Assembly (NCBI GenBank): GCA_003330885.1
Contig: CP030277.1
Span: forward strand, 1,674,001 to 1,738,000
Source of the DNA: Rhodobiaceae bacterium
Lineage (GTDB): Bacteria > Pseudomonadota > Alphaproteobacteria > Parvibaculales > Parvibaculaceae
Reading direction: 5' to 3'
DNA: 64,000 nt
Shown here: positions 52,173 through 60,557 of the stretch, piece by piece
Layout: every line of letters starts with the position of its first letter
How positions within the stretch are numbered: the first letter of the stretch is position 1
Translations under genes and position numbers: made by a program
The notes under the pieces: model-generated
What the model was told of the DNA's origin: nothing
What the model saw: only the letters and a program-made list of their open reading frames with translations
Databases searched by the model: none

Positions 52173-53090
52173 TCACTCCGGCAACGTATTCATCATAAAG
52201 TCAGCCCGAACATCATCATCGGCCTCTCCAAAATATCGAGAGTAAATTTCTGAAATCCTGTCAGTGAGAAACAGTCTGATCAGACTCCTGTCGACCAGCA
52301 GCCGAAAGGCATCATCATCCTTGGCAAAAACCAAACCATAGGGTTCGTTGCTGAAAAGCCTCTCGCCCACAATCACTTTATCTTCAGCCTGGTTGGCAAC
52401 CACCAGGCTCAATAAAATCGCACGGTCCGCGAAATAAACATCCACGTCGCCAGACAACAGTTTTTGAAACCCTTCATCGTGGCTTTCAACACTCGTCACC
52501 TTTGCGCCGCCTTCAGGTGCCCCCATCTCCGTCGGCAACCAGTCTGCAGCGGTTGTGCTGGCGCGGGTAGCCATAACAATACCCGCATAGTCGCCATCGC
52601 GAGCTGGTCCGCCCGCTCCGGGGAATGCATCCACATCATTGATTGCGTCACGAAGTCGCGATGAAGCACTAGGTTGCACCATCGCCGCAATGCCTGTCTC
52701 AAAAATTGGGAGAGAGAATGAGACAATCTCTCGCAAGGACAGTCTCTTTGTTGTTGCGCCACAAAGCAGGTCCACTTGGCCATTTGTAACCGCCTCGAAC
52801 CTGTTAGCGGCAGATACCGGCACATACTCGATATTGAGATCCACCAACGCCAGGGTCTCTTCAACAGTCGCTGCAATTTCGCGACAAACCTCCACAGTGT
52901 AGCCCGCAGGATCACCATCTTGGTTTCTGTAAGAAAAAGGATAAGCGTCTTCACGAAAACCGATTTTGATGACACCGGTATCACTGATCCGCTCCATCGG
53001 TCCGGCATGTGCAATAGACCCAGCAAAGAACACCGTAGCCGCTGTAAGCAGCGCTGCACCCACACGAGTAGCCTTAGAAAAACTCTGCAT
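52173..53090 (-). CDS. Amino-acid-type periplasmic binding protein (family 3)
   Basis: A 305-residue binding protein of the polar-amino-acid SBP family (GltI/glutamine-binding type). A signal peptide (residues 1-29, ending IAHAG) is followed by DTGVIKIGFREDAYPFSYRN, AGYTVEVCREIAATVEE, DLLCGATTKRLSLREIVSFS and NEPYGLVFAKDDDAF. The family binds amino acids for ABC importers, but no ABC permease or ATPase gene is here. Instead GltS follows after 1 bp. A role as feeder or sensor for GltS is inferred; a protein serving an ABC importer elsewhere, or a sensor, is the alternative. The start is ATG 53090. Confidence 0.9.
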   Translation of the reverse strand: MQSFSKATRVGAALLTAATVFFAGSIAHAGPMERISDTGVIKIGFREDAYPFSYRNQDGDPAGYTVEVCREIAATVEETLALVDLNIEYVPVSAANRFEAVTNGQVDLLCGATTKRLSLREIVSFSLPIFETGIAAMVQPSASSRLRDAINDVDAFPGAGGPARDGDYAGIVMATRASTTAADWLPTEMGAPEGGAKVTSVESHDEGFQKLLSGDVDVYFADRAILLSLVVANQAEDKVIVGERLFSNEPYGLVFAKDDDAFRLLVDRSLIRLFLTDRISEIYSRYFGEADDDVRADFMMNTLPE

Positions 53091-53240
53091 ACCGACCTCA
53101 CTCTTTCCCTCTATTCTTGAGCATTTCTACCACACAACGCGGGCCCGGTAAGCCTGCAATAGCAAGTTGCTTAATATTCACTCATCGCCCCTACACACCC
53201 TCCCCCTAGAGAATCTCTTGCCGTCAGGTTATTGAGATGG

Positions 53241-53957
53241 ATGGCCTTTTCTTCAATTCGTGAGACAGATCTCTATGCCCCCCTCAAATCCTTTCTCGAG
53301 GATCAGGGGTACGAAGTGAAGGGCGAGGTCGGGGCTGCGGACGTTGTGGGTCAGCGCGGCGAGGAAGAGCCACTCATCGTCGAAATGAAAACAGGTTTCA
53401 CCCTGTCCGTTGTGCATCAGGCCATTGCACGCCAGTCCATCAGCGATATCGTCTACATCGCCATACCTCGAGGAAGCGGCGCCACCTTCAGAAAATCCCT
53501 GAAAGCCAACCTGTCTCTTTGTCGCCGGTTGGGCCTGGGCCTAATCACCATTCGACTAAAGGACGGGTTTGTCGAAACGCACGCAGATCCGGGCCCTTAT
53601 GCCCCGCGAAAATCGAAACGCAAAACGACCGACTTGCTCCGTGAATTTGCAAAACGCACAGGTGATCCAAATAAAGGCGGTTCGACACGCCAGGGTTTGA
53701 TGACAACTTATCGTCAGGATGCCCTTCGTTGCCTTCAGGTCCTGAGCGACCAAGGCCCCACCAAAGCGGCGCAGGTGTCCAAAATTTCTGGCGTCGAAAA
53801 AGCCCGTCGTTTGATGGCCGACAATCACTATGGATGGTTTGAACGGGTTGAGACAGGCATTTATGCGCTCACGCTCGCCGGACAGAAAGCCCGGATCGAA
53901 TACCAAGAGGCTCTTGCGAGCCTGACACCCCGCGACAGCTCCACCAAAGGGCCTTGA
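53241..53957 (+). CDS. DUF2161-type PD-(D/E)XK phosphodiesterase-like protein with winged helix
   Basis: A 238-residue soluble protein. Residues 1-110 carry a PD-(D/E)XK nuclease-like core: ADVVGQRGEEEPLIVEMKTG supplies Asp, the E-x-K pair (VEMKTG) and a hydrophobic strand before it. The C-terminal half (TTYRQDALRCLQVLSDQGPT, SKISGVEKARRLMADNHYGW, LTLAGQKARIEY) reads as a winged-helix domain with AARLM-like recognition helix and wing. The ATG at 53241 is the likely start; a TTG at 53232 would add three residues. It is monocistronic. The DUF2161 name is from recollection of the family motif. Whether it cleaves DNA is unknown. Confidence 0.8.
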   Translation: MAFSSIRETDLYAPLKSFLEDQGYEVKGEVGAADVVGQRGEEEPLIVEMKTGFTLSVVHQAIARQSISDIVYIAIPRGSGATFRKSLKANLSLCRRLGLGLITIRLKDGFVETHADPGPYAPRKSKRKTTDLLREFAKRTGDPNKGGSTRQGLMTTYRQDALRCLQVLSDQGPTKAAQVSKISGVEKARRLMADNHYGWFERVETGIYALTLAGQKARIEYQEALASLTPRDSSTKGP

Positions 53958-54054
53958 GAGGGAACACCCGTATCATTCCTCACCTCTGCGGGTCTATGCC
54001 TATGTTTGGAGACACACTAGTCTGATCCGACATTTGACGTGGGGGGAGTCGGCC

Positions 54055-55272
54055 ATGACTGCACGCAAACCGGGACGCCATGCATTGGCGTTTGTCTTAG
54101 TCACAATCCTGATCGACACGATCGGATTCGGCATCATCATTCCTGTGATCCCTGAACTGATTATGGAACTGTCCGGCGAGCCCATTTCCGCCGCCGCAGG
54201 ATATGGCGGCCTGATGCTCTTCTCATTTGCTGCCGCTCACTTCGTTTTCGCACCTGTCATGGGAAACCTCGCGGACCGTTTCGGGCGCCGACCGATCCTT
54301 CTCATATCGCTCCTGGCGCTTGGCGTCGATTATCTCATCATGGCCTTTGCCCCATCACTCTTCTGGCTGTTTCTGGGGCGTATTTTCGCGGGCATGTTCG
54401 GGGCAACCTTCGCCACAGCAAACGCCTATGTGACGGATGTCTCCCCACCCGAAAAACGCGCACAAAATTTTGGTCTCACAGGCGCGGCCTGGGGACTGGG
54501 TTTCATCATCGGACCGGTTATTGGCGGCTTCCTGGGCGAACTTGGCCCACGCATTCCCTTCTTTGCCGCTGCGAGCATCGCCTTTATCAATGTCGCCTAT
54601 GGCTTCCTGGTTCTGCCTGAAACATTGAAAGACAAGGACCGGCGGACTTTTGATTGGAAGCGGGCAAATCCCGTTGGCGCCCTTGCCCATTTCAGAGCCT
54701 ATCCGGTCCTTCTCGGGTTGGCCGGCGCCACCATCTTGTTTCAGTTGGCCCACGACGCCAATCCGGCAGTCTTCACATACTTCGCTATTCACCAGTTCGG
54801 CTGGAGCGAACGAGAGATCGGCTTTGCTCTGGGCTTTGTTGGGGTCACCGTTATTTTCAGCCAAACAGTCCTCATTCGATGGACCGTCGAGAAATTCGGT
54901 GAGGTAAATTCAGCCTTTATCGGCTTGACCGTCGCCGCGGTGGGTTTTGCTGCTCTCGGGATGGCAACGACAACATGGATGGCCTACCTCGCCCTCATTC
55001 CGATGGCACTAATGGGCCTCGCCATGCCCGCTATCAGAAGCCTTATGGCTGCGCGGGTCCCAGATAATGCTCAGGGAGAGCTGCAAGGAGCGCTCTCAAG
55101 CCTCATGGGCCTGACTATGATTGCAGCGCCGTTGCTCATGACGCAACTCTTTCGCACTTTCACTGCTGAAGATGCGCCTCTTCAGCTTCCCGGCGCACCC
55201 TATTTTGCTGCGGCTTTCCTCATGATTTCAGCCGCTTTAGTCCTCTCCAGGTACGCCCGCAACCATTCGTAA
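54055..55272 (+). CDS. MFS efflux transporter, tetracycline-resistance (TCR/Tet) family
   Basis: A 405-residue 12-helix major facilitator. The start is ATG 54055 ([13 protein letters not shown]), behind GGGGGAGTC. Motif A is [20 protein letters not shown], motif [20 protein letters not shown], and motif [19 protein letters not shown], the antiporter motif. [20 protein letters not shown] is the TetA-like loop. It is related to class A/C/G tetracycline pumps but also to uncharacterised TCR exporters. No tetR-type gene is beside it, so drug specificity is not implied. Confidence 0.9.
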   Translation: MTARKPGRHALAFVLVTILIDTIGFGIIIPVIPELIMELSGEPISAAAGYGGLMLFSFAAAHFVFAPVMGNLADRFGRRPILLISLLALGVDYLIMAFAPSLFWLFLGRIFAGMFGATFATANAYVTDVSPPEKRAQNFGLTGAAWGLGFIIGPVIGGFLGELGPRIPFFAAASIAFINVAYGFLVLPETLKDKDRRTFDWKRANPVGALAHFRAYPVLLGLAGATILFQLAHDANPAVFTYFAIHQFGWSEREIGFALGFVGVTVIFSQTVLIRWTVEKFGEVNSAFIGLTVAAVGFAALGMATTTWMAYLALIPMALMGLAMPAIRSLMAARVPDNAQGELQGALSSLMGLTMIAAPLLMTQLFRTFTAEDAPLQLPGAPYFAAAFLMISAALVLSRYARNHS

Positions 55273-55294
55273 CATAATGTTGCAATCGCGACAC

Positions 55295-55305
55295 ATTCTT
55301 AGAAT
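55295..55305. promoter_or_regulatory. Short perfect palindrome in the iron-locus upstream region
   Basis: ATTCT-T-AGAAT forms an odd palindrome 115 bp upstream of the outer-membrane barrel gene. The stretch 55306-55345 also holds GTTGTTGAAAATCAATTGCAAC, in which TTGA and TCAA face each other around AAA. Iron regulators of alphaproteobacteria (Fur, Irr, RirA) bind A/T-rich sites of similar length, but I see no consensus match. Confidence 0.3.
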
Positions 55306-55419
55306 AACTTGCGAACGTTGTTGAAAATCAATTGCAACTAAAGAGTGTCGCGCCTAACCGTACGTCCCAGATTTTGACTCCGGCGCCTGCTTACCTAGCG
55401 CCAAAAACAACGGGACAAT

Positions 55420-56505
55420 ATGTATAAGACCCTGAAAAAAGTCGCACTCAGCGGCGCTGCCCTCGCCCTCCTCCCAGCTGCCGCGATGGCCGAAACTTCC
55501 TACCCCCGGATCGAAGCGGTCATTCCATTCGAAATCCAACATGACTATGCATTCGACTCAGATGTATCGGCGAATGAGCTTCACAACACGTTTGCGGTGA
55601 TTGAGCCTGAAATATCCATCCAGTTTTCAGAAAACTGGTCAATCGAAGCCGGTCTTGTTTTTGAAAATGTGAACGATCCGATTGATGATCGTTTCTTCGA
55701 AGACCAGGGCCTCTTCATTGAACAATTGTTCCTGCAATATGCTGGCGACAACTTCACCGTCATCGCGGGTAAGTTCAATCCTGTCTTCGGTGTCGCGTGG
55801 GACCGCGCTCCTGGCATCTATGGTGTCGACTTTGCGGAAGATTATGAAATCACCGAACGGATCGGTTTTGGCGCAGACTACACATTCGGCAGCGAAGCAT
55901 CCGGCGAGCACACAGTGTCGGCCTCTACATTTTTTGCTGACACGTCTTTCCTCGCACAAACCTTCATCAACAGCCGTGGGCAGCCTCGGATTGGCGATGG
56001 CGGCCCAAGCAACACTGAAGATTTCTCCTCGTTTGCAGTGAGCCTGGACAGTGAAAGCGTTCCAGCCCTTGGCGGCCTTGGCTATACGCTGGGCATCTCG
56101 CATCAGGGAGAAGGTCGTGGCAATACAGATGACCAGCTCGGCCTAGCGGTAGGCGTCTTTGGCAGCTTTGACATCACAGACAACCTGGCCTTCGAACCAG
56201 TCGTCGAATACGTCATCCTCGAAAATGCTGGCGGCACCGTTGCAGATACGGACTACTACACCGTTGGTGGCGCACTCCTTCATGGTCCATGGAATGTTTC
56301 CCTCTCCTACACAGGCCGGAACATGGACCCCAACACAGCTGGGGCTGCCGATGTGGAAGACCACCTCTTCCAGGCTTCAACTGGCTACGCATTTGAGAAC
56401 GGTCTCACGGCTGACTTCGGCTACCGCTTTGCTGAAGAAGGTCGCGTTGATACGCATATTCTAGGCCTGCTCTTCACCTACGAACTGGAAGTGTCGACCA
56501 ACTAA
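55420..56505 (+). CDS. Outer-membrane beta-barrel porin-like protein
   Basis: A 361-residue barrel. The signal peptide is 1-24 (ALLPAAAMAE). The mature chain shows alternating polar/hydrophobic strands (ISIQFSENWSIEAGLVFENV, LFLQYAGDNFTVIAGKFNPV, FAVSLDSESVPALGGLGYTL, VSLSYTGRNM) with turns rich in Gly and Asp. It ends GLLFTYELEVSTN, not the classic terminal Phe. The chain has GKFNPVFG, as in OprO/P-like and LbtU-type barrels. It heads the probable iron locus and lies 35 bp before the imelysin gene. A role in iron or chelate passage through the outer membrane is inferred from context. Confidence 0.85.
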   Translation: MYKTLKKVALSGAALALLPAAAMAETSYPRIEAVIPFEIQHDYAFDSDVSANELHNTFAVIEPEISIQFSENWSIEAGLVFENVNDPIDDRFFEDQGLFIEQLFLQYAGDNFTVIAGKFNPVFGVAWDRAPGIYGVDFAEDYEITERIGFGADYTFGSEASGEHTVSASTFFADTSFLAQTFINSRGQPRIGDGGPSNTEDFSSFAVSLDSESVPALGGLGYTLGISHQGEGRGNTDDQLGLAVGVFGSFDITDNLAFEPVVEYVILENAGGTVADTDYYTVGGALLHGPWNVSLSYTGRNMDPNTAGAADVEDHLFQASTGYAFENGLTADFGYRFAEEGRVDTHILGLLFTYELEVSTN

Positions 56506-56540
56506 GTCGACACCCTGTTTCAATTTCAAGGAAAAGAGAT

Positions 56541-57806
56541 ATGAAGAAATTCTCCCTTGCCATTGCAGCTGGTGCCTTCTTGGCATCAGCACCGATGGCA
56601 ACAGCTGCAGAGCCCGCCGACATATTGGCGACCTATGCAAACATCGCAGAAGCTGGGTATACGGACTCACTGACAACTGCCCAGACTTTGAAGTCTGCCA
56701 TTGCAGCTCTCATTGAATCTCCATCAGACGAAACGCTCAGCACTGCGAAAGAAGCATGGGTTGCAGCCCGCGTTCCTTATCAGCAGACAGAAGCCTATCG
56801 CTTTGGCAATGTGATCGTCGATGAGTGGGAAGGCAAAGTAAACGCCTGGCCGCTGGATGAAGGCCTGATCGACTATGTCGACTCCGGTGCCTATGGCGAA
56901 GAAAGCGACGAAAACGCTTTTTATGCAGCCAACATCATCGCCAATGAGAAACTTACCATTGGTGGCCGCGAGATTGACGCTACCAACATTACGCCTGAGC
57001 TGCTTCAGAGCCTGCACGAAGTTGATGAAGTAGAAGCCAATGTTGCAACGGGTTACCACGCCATTGAATTTCTTCTTTGGGGCCAGGACCTGAATGGCAC
57101 AGACGCCGGAGCTGGCAATCGCCCTGCAACGGATTATGCATCGGGTGATGCATGCACAGGTGGAAACTGTGATCGTCGCGCTGCCTATCTTGTCGCAGCA
57201 ACCGATCTCATGATTTCCGATCTCGAAGAAATGGTTGCAGCCTGGGGTCAGAACGGTCCAGCCCGCGCAGCACTTAGCGATGGCAAAGAAGGCCTCGGAA
57301 TTATTCTGACCGGCCTGGGCAGCCTCTCCTACGGTGAACTTGCTGGCGAGCGCATGCGCCTTGGCCTCATGCTTCATGATCCTGAAGAGGAACATGATTG
57401 CTTCGCCGACAACACCCATGACTCCCACTATTACGATGCACTGGGCATCTCAAACGTTTATCGCGGAAGTTACAAACGCGTTGACGGAACTATTGTCAGT
57501 GGCGCAAGCCTCTCTGATCTCGTTCGTGGTGTATCTGCCGATCTCGACGCAGAAATGATCACAAAACTTGAGGCAACTCAGGCCGCCATGCGCGTCATGA
57601 AGGACAAAGCTGACAGTGGCGAAATGGCCTATGACCAGATGATCGGTGAAGGCAATGACGAAGGCAATGCCATCGTCCAAGCCGCCATAGATGGGCTAGT
57701 CGCGCAGACCCGCACCATTGAGCGGATTGTTGCGGCCATCGAGCTCGACGATATCGAGATCGAAGGATCAGACAGCCTCGACAATCCGGAAGCTGTTTTC
57801 CAATAA
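56541..57806 (+). CDS. Imelysin family protein (peptidase M75/iron-regulated IrpA-like)
   Basis: A 421-residue periplasmic imelysin. The signal peptide ends at SAPMATAAEPA. The hallmark metal-site motif GxHxxE is G171-Y-H173-A-I-E176 in ATGYHAIEFLLWGQDL, followed by RAAYLVAATDLMISDLEEM. The second helical repeat has FADNTHDSHYYDALGISNVY. Related proteins (IrpA, EfeO-type, ICMP) bind iron or haem and are induced by iron shortage. It has the intact GxHxxE motif, unlike the second imelysin at 59445. It is followed by two strong hairpins. Confidence 0.92.
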   Translation: MKKFSLAIAAGAFLASAPMATAAEPADILATYANIAEAGYTDSLTTAQTLKSAIAALIESPSDETLSTAKEAWVAARVPYQQTEAYRFGNVIVDEWEGKVNAWPLDEGLIDYVDSGAYGEESDENAFYAANIIANEKLTIGGREIDATNITPELLQSLHEVDEVEANVATGYHAIEFLLWGQDLNGTDAGAGNRPATDYASGDACTGGNCDRRAAYLVAATDLMISDLEEMVAAWGQNGPARAALSDGKEGLGIILTGLGSLSYGELAGERMRLGLMLHDPEEEHDCFADNTHDSHYYDALGISNVYRGSYKRVDGTIVSGASLSDLVRGVSADLDAEMITKLEATQAAMRVMKDKADSGEMAYDQMIGEGNDEGNAIVQAAIDGLVAQTRTIERIVAAIELDDIEIEGSDSLDNPEAVFQ

Positions 57807-57825
57807 GCTTCACTCGCAGTGAAGC
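57807..57825 (+). terminator. Perfect hairpin at the end of the first imelysin gene
   Basis: GCTTCACT (57807-57814) pairs exactly with AGTGAAGC (57818-57825) around CGC, directly after the stop codon. No T-run follows. It probably acts with the next hairpin in partial termination or in protecting the upstream mRNA. Confidence 0.55.
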
Positions 57826-57829
57826 CTCT

Positions 57830-57897
57830 CCCACTTGAGGCGTTTCAGGATCAAAGCGGGCCGGGTATCCGTCCTGAAACGCCTCAAACAGAGTGGG
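57830..57897. promoter_or_regulatory. Long hairpin with perfect 16-bp stem between imelysin and di-haem genes
   Basis: TTGAGGCGTTTCAGGA (57835-57850) pairs perfectly with TCCTGAAACGCCTCAA (57872-57887). CCCACT (57830-57835) and AGTGGG (57892-57897) extend it, with ACAG bulged. The 21-base loop includes GGGCCGGG. No T-run follows, so it could attenuate or stabilise differential expression of the operon. Confidence 0.6.
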
Positions 57898-57976
57898 TTA
57901 GAGCAACGGGCCCGGTGTCAAATGCGGCATCGGGCCACATTTTTATTTGGTGCCCCAGTTGCGTATAATTCTCAGA

Positions 57977-59467
57977 GTGAGTAACAAATTCAACATAGCA
58001 AGCCTCGCGCTGGCACTCGTCCTTGCCTCTCCTGCCACAGCAGAGATGACGGCGGAGGAGCGCGCTGAGATCCTGGCGCCGACGACAGACTTCAGCTCTG
58101 CGGAACCCCACGAAAATCTGCCCGGTGGTCTTGCAACCAACACACGCCGCTTCGACAGAGAAGCTTTTTCACAGCCCTCGCAAAATATGAGCTTTGAAGC
58201 CCGGGGTGATTTCTTCATTGGCAACGGCTTTTTCAAACGCCTGTGGGTCACGGCACCCAGTTCAACCACATCTGCAGATGGGCTCGGACCTCTCTACAAC
58301 GCCCGTGCTTGCCAACGGTGCCATCTGAAAGACGGCCGCGGCCACCCGCCTGCAAATGAAGACGACAATGCTGTTTCCATGTTTCTGCGGGTGTCCATCC
58401 CACCTCAGACCGCCGAACAGAAACAAGCCATTGCCGACCATCTGATCAATGTCGTGCCTGAACCCACTTATGGCGGACAGCTGCAGGACATCGCCATACC
58501 CGGCCATGCCGCCGAAGGCCGCATGGTAATCGAGTACACTGATGAAGAGGTGAGCTTTGCAGACGGAGAAACTGTCACGCTGCGCGCACCAAGCTATAGC
58601 TTTACCGATCTGGGCTACGGGCCCTTACGCGAAGACGCCCTCTTCTCCCCCCGTATTGCATCCCCCATGATCGGGCTCGGCCTCCTCGAAGCCATCGCTG
58701 AAGAAGACATCCTCGCAGCTGCTGATCCCGACGATGCAGACAGGGACGGCATTTCAGGCACGCCCAAATATATTTGGAGCCGGAACCAGGAGCGCGTCAT
58801 GCTCGCCCGCTTCGGCTGGAAGCTTGGCAATCCCACAATAGAAGACCAGTCATCTGATGCCATGGCCGGCGACATTGGGATCTCCAATCCCCTCTTCCCG
58901 GCTCACGGTGGCGATTGCACCGCCAATCAACGCACCTGCCTGGAAGCCCCAGCAGGAATTGGCGGACCCGGCGGCGACCTTGAGGCATCCGCTAAAGTCA
59001 TGGACAAGATCTTCTTCTATTCCCGGCATCTAGCGGTACCTGCCCGCCGAAATGTGGACGACCCCCAGGTGCTCCGGGGCAAGGAACTTTTCTACCAGGC
59101 GAACTGCACGAGCTGCCACACGCCCAAACATGCAACCCGCAATGATGACGACGTAGACCCTGCCCTTCGCGGCCAACTCATCTGGCCCTACACAGATTTG
59201 CTCCTGCACGATATGGGCGAGGGCCTCGCCGATGGACGTCCAGAAGGAACAGCGACAGGCTCTGAATGGCGGACCGCGCCACTCTGGGGCATCGGCATGA
59301 CAGAAAAGGTCAACGACCATACATTCTTCCTCCATGACGGTCGGGCGCGCAATCTCACGGAAGCAATTTTGTGGCATGGTGGCGAAGCGATGGCGGCACG
59401 GGAGACGTTCCGCACTATGGAAAAACCAGACAGGGAAGCCCTCATTGCCTTTCTCAAAAGCCTTTAA
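57977..59467 (+). CDS. Di-haem oxidoreductase (DHOR/DUF1111, thiol-oxidoreductase-like)
   Basis: A 496-residue periplasmic cytochrome. Starting at GTG 57977, the signal peptide is SNKFNIASLALALVLASPAT, then AEMTAEERAE. A further GTG at 57950 or TTG at 57947 would add up to 10 residues; none has a good ribosome site. The two haem motifs are CQRCH (in ARACQRCHLKDGRGH) and CTSCH (in NCTSCHTPKH), with GIGMTEKVNDHTFFLHDGRA towards the end. The MauG/CCP-like DHOR group is known to sit next to imelysin genes in iron loci. It may oxidise or reduce iron passing between the imelysins. Its end overlaps the second imelysin by 23 bp. Confidence 0.9.
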   Translation: MSNKFNIASLALALVLASPATAEMTAEERAEILAPTTDFSSAEPHENLPGGLATNTRRFDREAFSQPSQNMSFEARGDFFIGNGFFKRLWVTAPSSTTSADGLGPLYNARACQRCHLKDGRGHPPANEDDNAVSMFLRVSIPPQTAEQKQAIADHLINVVPEPTYGGQLQDIAIPGHAAEGRMVIEYTDEEVSFADGETVTLRAPSYSFTDLGYGPLREDALFSPRIASPMIGLGLLEAIAEEDILAAADPDDADRDGISGTPKYIWSRNQERVMLARFGWKLGNPTIEDQSSDAMAGDIGISNPLFPAHGGDCTANQRTCLEAPAGIGGPGGDLEASAKVMDKIFFYSRHLAVPARRNVDDPQVLRGKELFYQANCTSCHTPKHATRNDDDVDPALRGQLIWPYTDLLLHDMGEGLADGRPEGTATGSEWRTAPLWGIGMTEKVNDHTFFLHDGRARNLTEAILWHGGEAMAARETFRTMEKPDREALIAFLKSL

Positions 59468-60557
59468 CCGCACCCTCAAAGCCGCATCGGCGGCGATGCT
59501 GGTAACCGGCGGCTTGCTGTCACCAGCCACTGCGGATGCGATCAGCAGTGATCAGGCGTCAGCCCTCATCACAGCGCTGACGGACCAGCTTGTTGTGCCT
59601 GCTTACACCCGGCTCGCCGAAGAAAGCGGCAACCTTTCCGACGCTCTCAACTCCTATTGCGCAGCGCAAAGCGCCAATGGTCGCTTGAAGGTCGAAAGCC
59701 AATTCCACGCGACAATGGATGCCTGGCAGCGGGCACAGATCATCCAGTTCGGCCCCATCTATGAAAACAAAGGCCCTGCCCGCTTCCAGTTCTGGCCAGA
59801 CAAACGCGGAACAGGACAGAGACAATTGCGCCAGGTCTTGAACAATCAGGATGAAGCCGTCCTTCCATCAGGCGCTTTGGCCGATAAGAGCGTCGCACTC
59901 GGCGATCTGCAGGCTCTTGAATATGTTCTGTTCGATGATCCCGCAATCACAGCGGCCCAGGACGGTTTTGCCTGTCACTACGCAGTCGCCATTGCCCGCA
60001 ATCAGGCGATGCAAGCTGCCGAGGTCGTTCAAATGTGGATCGGAAACAATGGGTTTCGTGATCAGGTCCTCTCAGCAGCAGAAGGCACCGATGTTTTCTT
60101 CGACGAAAAGGAGGCTGCAAGCCGGTTCCTAAACGATATTGCCGGTGCGATTGACATCGTACGCCTGCAAAAACTCGACCGCCCCATGGGCCTGACCATC
60201 ACCAGCGCGCGCCCTAAACGGACGGAAAACTGGCGGAGCCAGAGGTCCCTGCGCAACATTCGGCTCAACATTGAAAGCGTGCAACAGTTCCTGACGGTCA
60301 AAGACGGGTTTGGTGATCTGCTGATCAGCATCGGCAAAGAAACAACTGCAACAGCGACCCAGGAGCTGGTAAGCCAAATCCTCGCTGACATTGCCGCCTT
60401 TGACCAACCATTGTCTATGCTTGTGGAAGACCCGGACGCCCGTAGCGACCTGGAAAGCCTGCTGACAAAACTGCGCAGCCTTCAATCTCTCATCAGAGAA
60501 CAATTGGCCCAGGACTTAGGACTTGTCCCCGGCTTCAATGCGACGGATGGCGACTAG
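59445..60557 (+). CDS. Second imelysin family protein, altered metal motif
   Basis: A 370-residue imelysin starting at TTG 59445 (MPFSKAFNRTLKAASAAML), 23 bp inside the di-haem gene, with AGGGA 9 bases upstream. The signal peptide ends at PATADA. Imelysin features are SDALNSYCAAQSANGRLKVE, MDAWQRAQIIQFGPIYENKG and IVRLQKLDRPMGLTITSARP. At the place of GxHxxE it has G153-D-L-Q156-A-L-E159 (GDLQALEYVLFD), so the metal-binding histidine is Gln while the glutamate is kept. Such His-lacking imelysins are known as the second type in these loci. Its stop overlaps the next start by one base. Confidence 0.9.
   Translation: MPFSKAFNRTLKAASAAMLVTGGLLSPATADAISSDQASALITALTDQLVVPAYTRLAEESGNLSDALNSYCAAQSANGRLKVESQFHATMDAWQRAQIIQFGPIYENKGPARFQFWPDKRGTGQRQLRQVLNNQDEAVLPSGALADKSVALGDLQALEYVLFDDPAITAAQDGFACHYAVAIARNQAMQAAEVVQMWIGNNGFRDQVLSAAEGTDVFFDEKEAASRFLNDIAGAIDIVRLQKLDRPMGLTITSARPKRTENWRSQRSLRNIRLNIESVQQFLTVKDGFGDLLISIGKETTATATQELVSQILADIAAFDQPLSMLVEDPDARSDLESLLTKLRSLQSLIREQLAQDLGLVPGFNATDGD

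Noticed and set aside
56724-57428. A 234-codon minus-strand frame inside the first imelysin gene
   Set aside because: Antisense to an imelysin with signal peptide and GxHxxE motif; no start signal.
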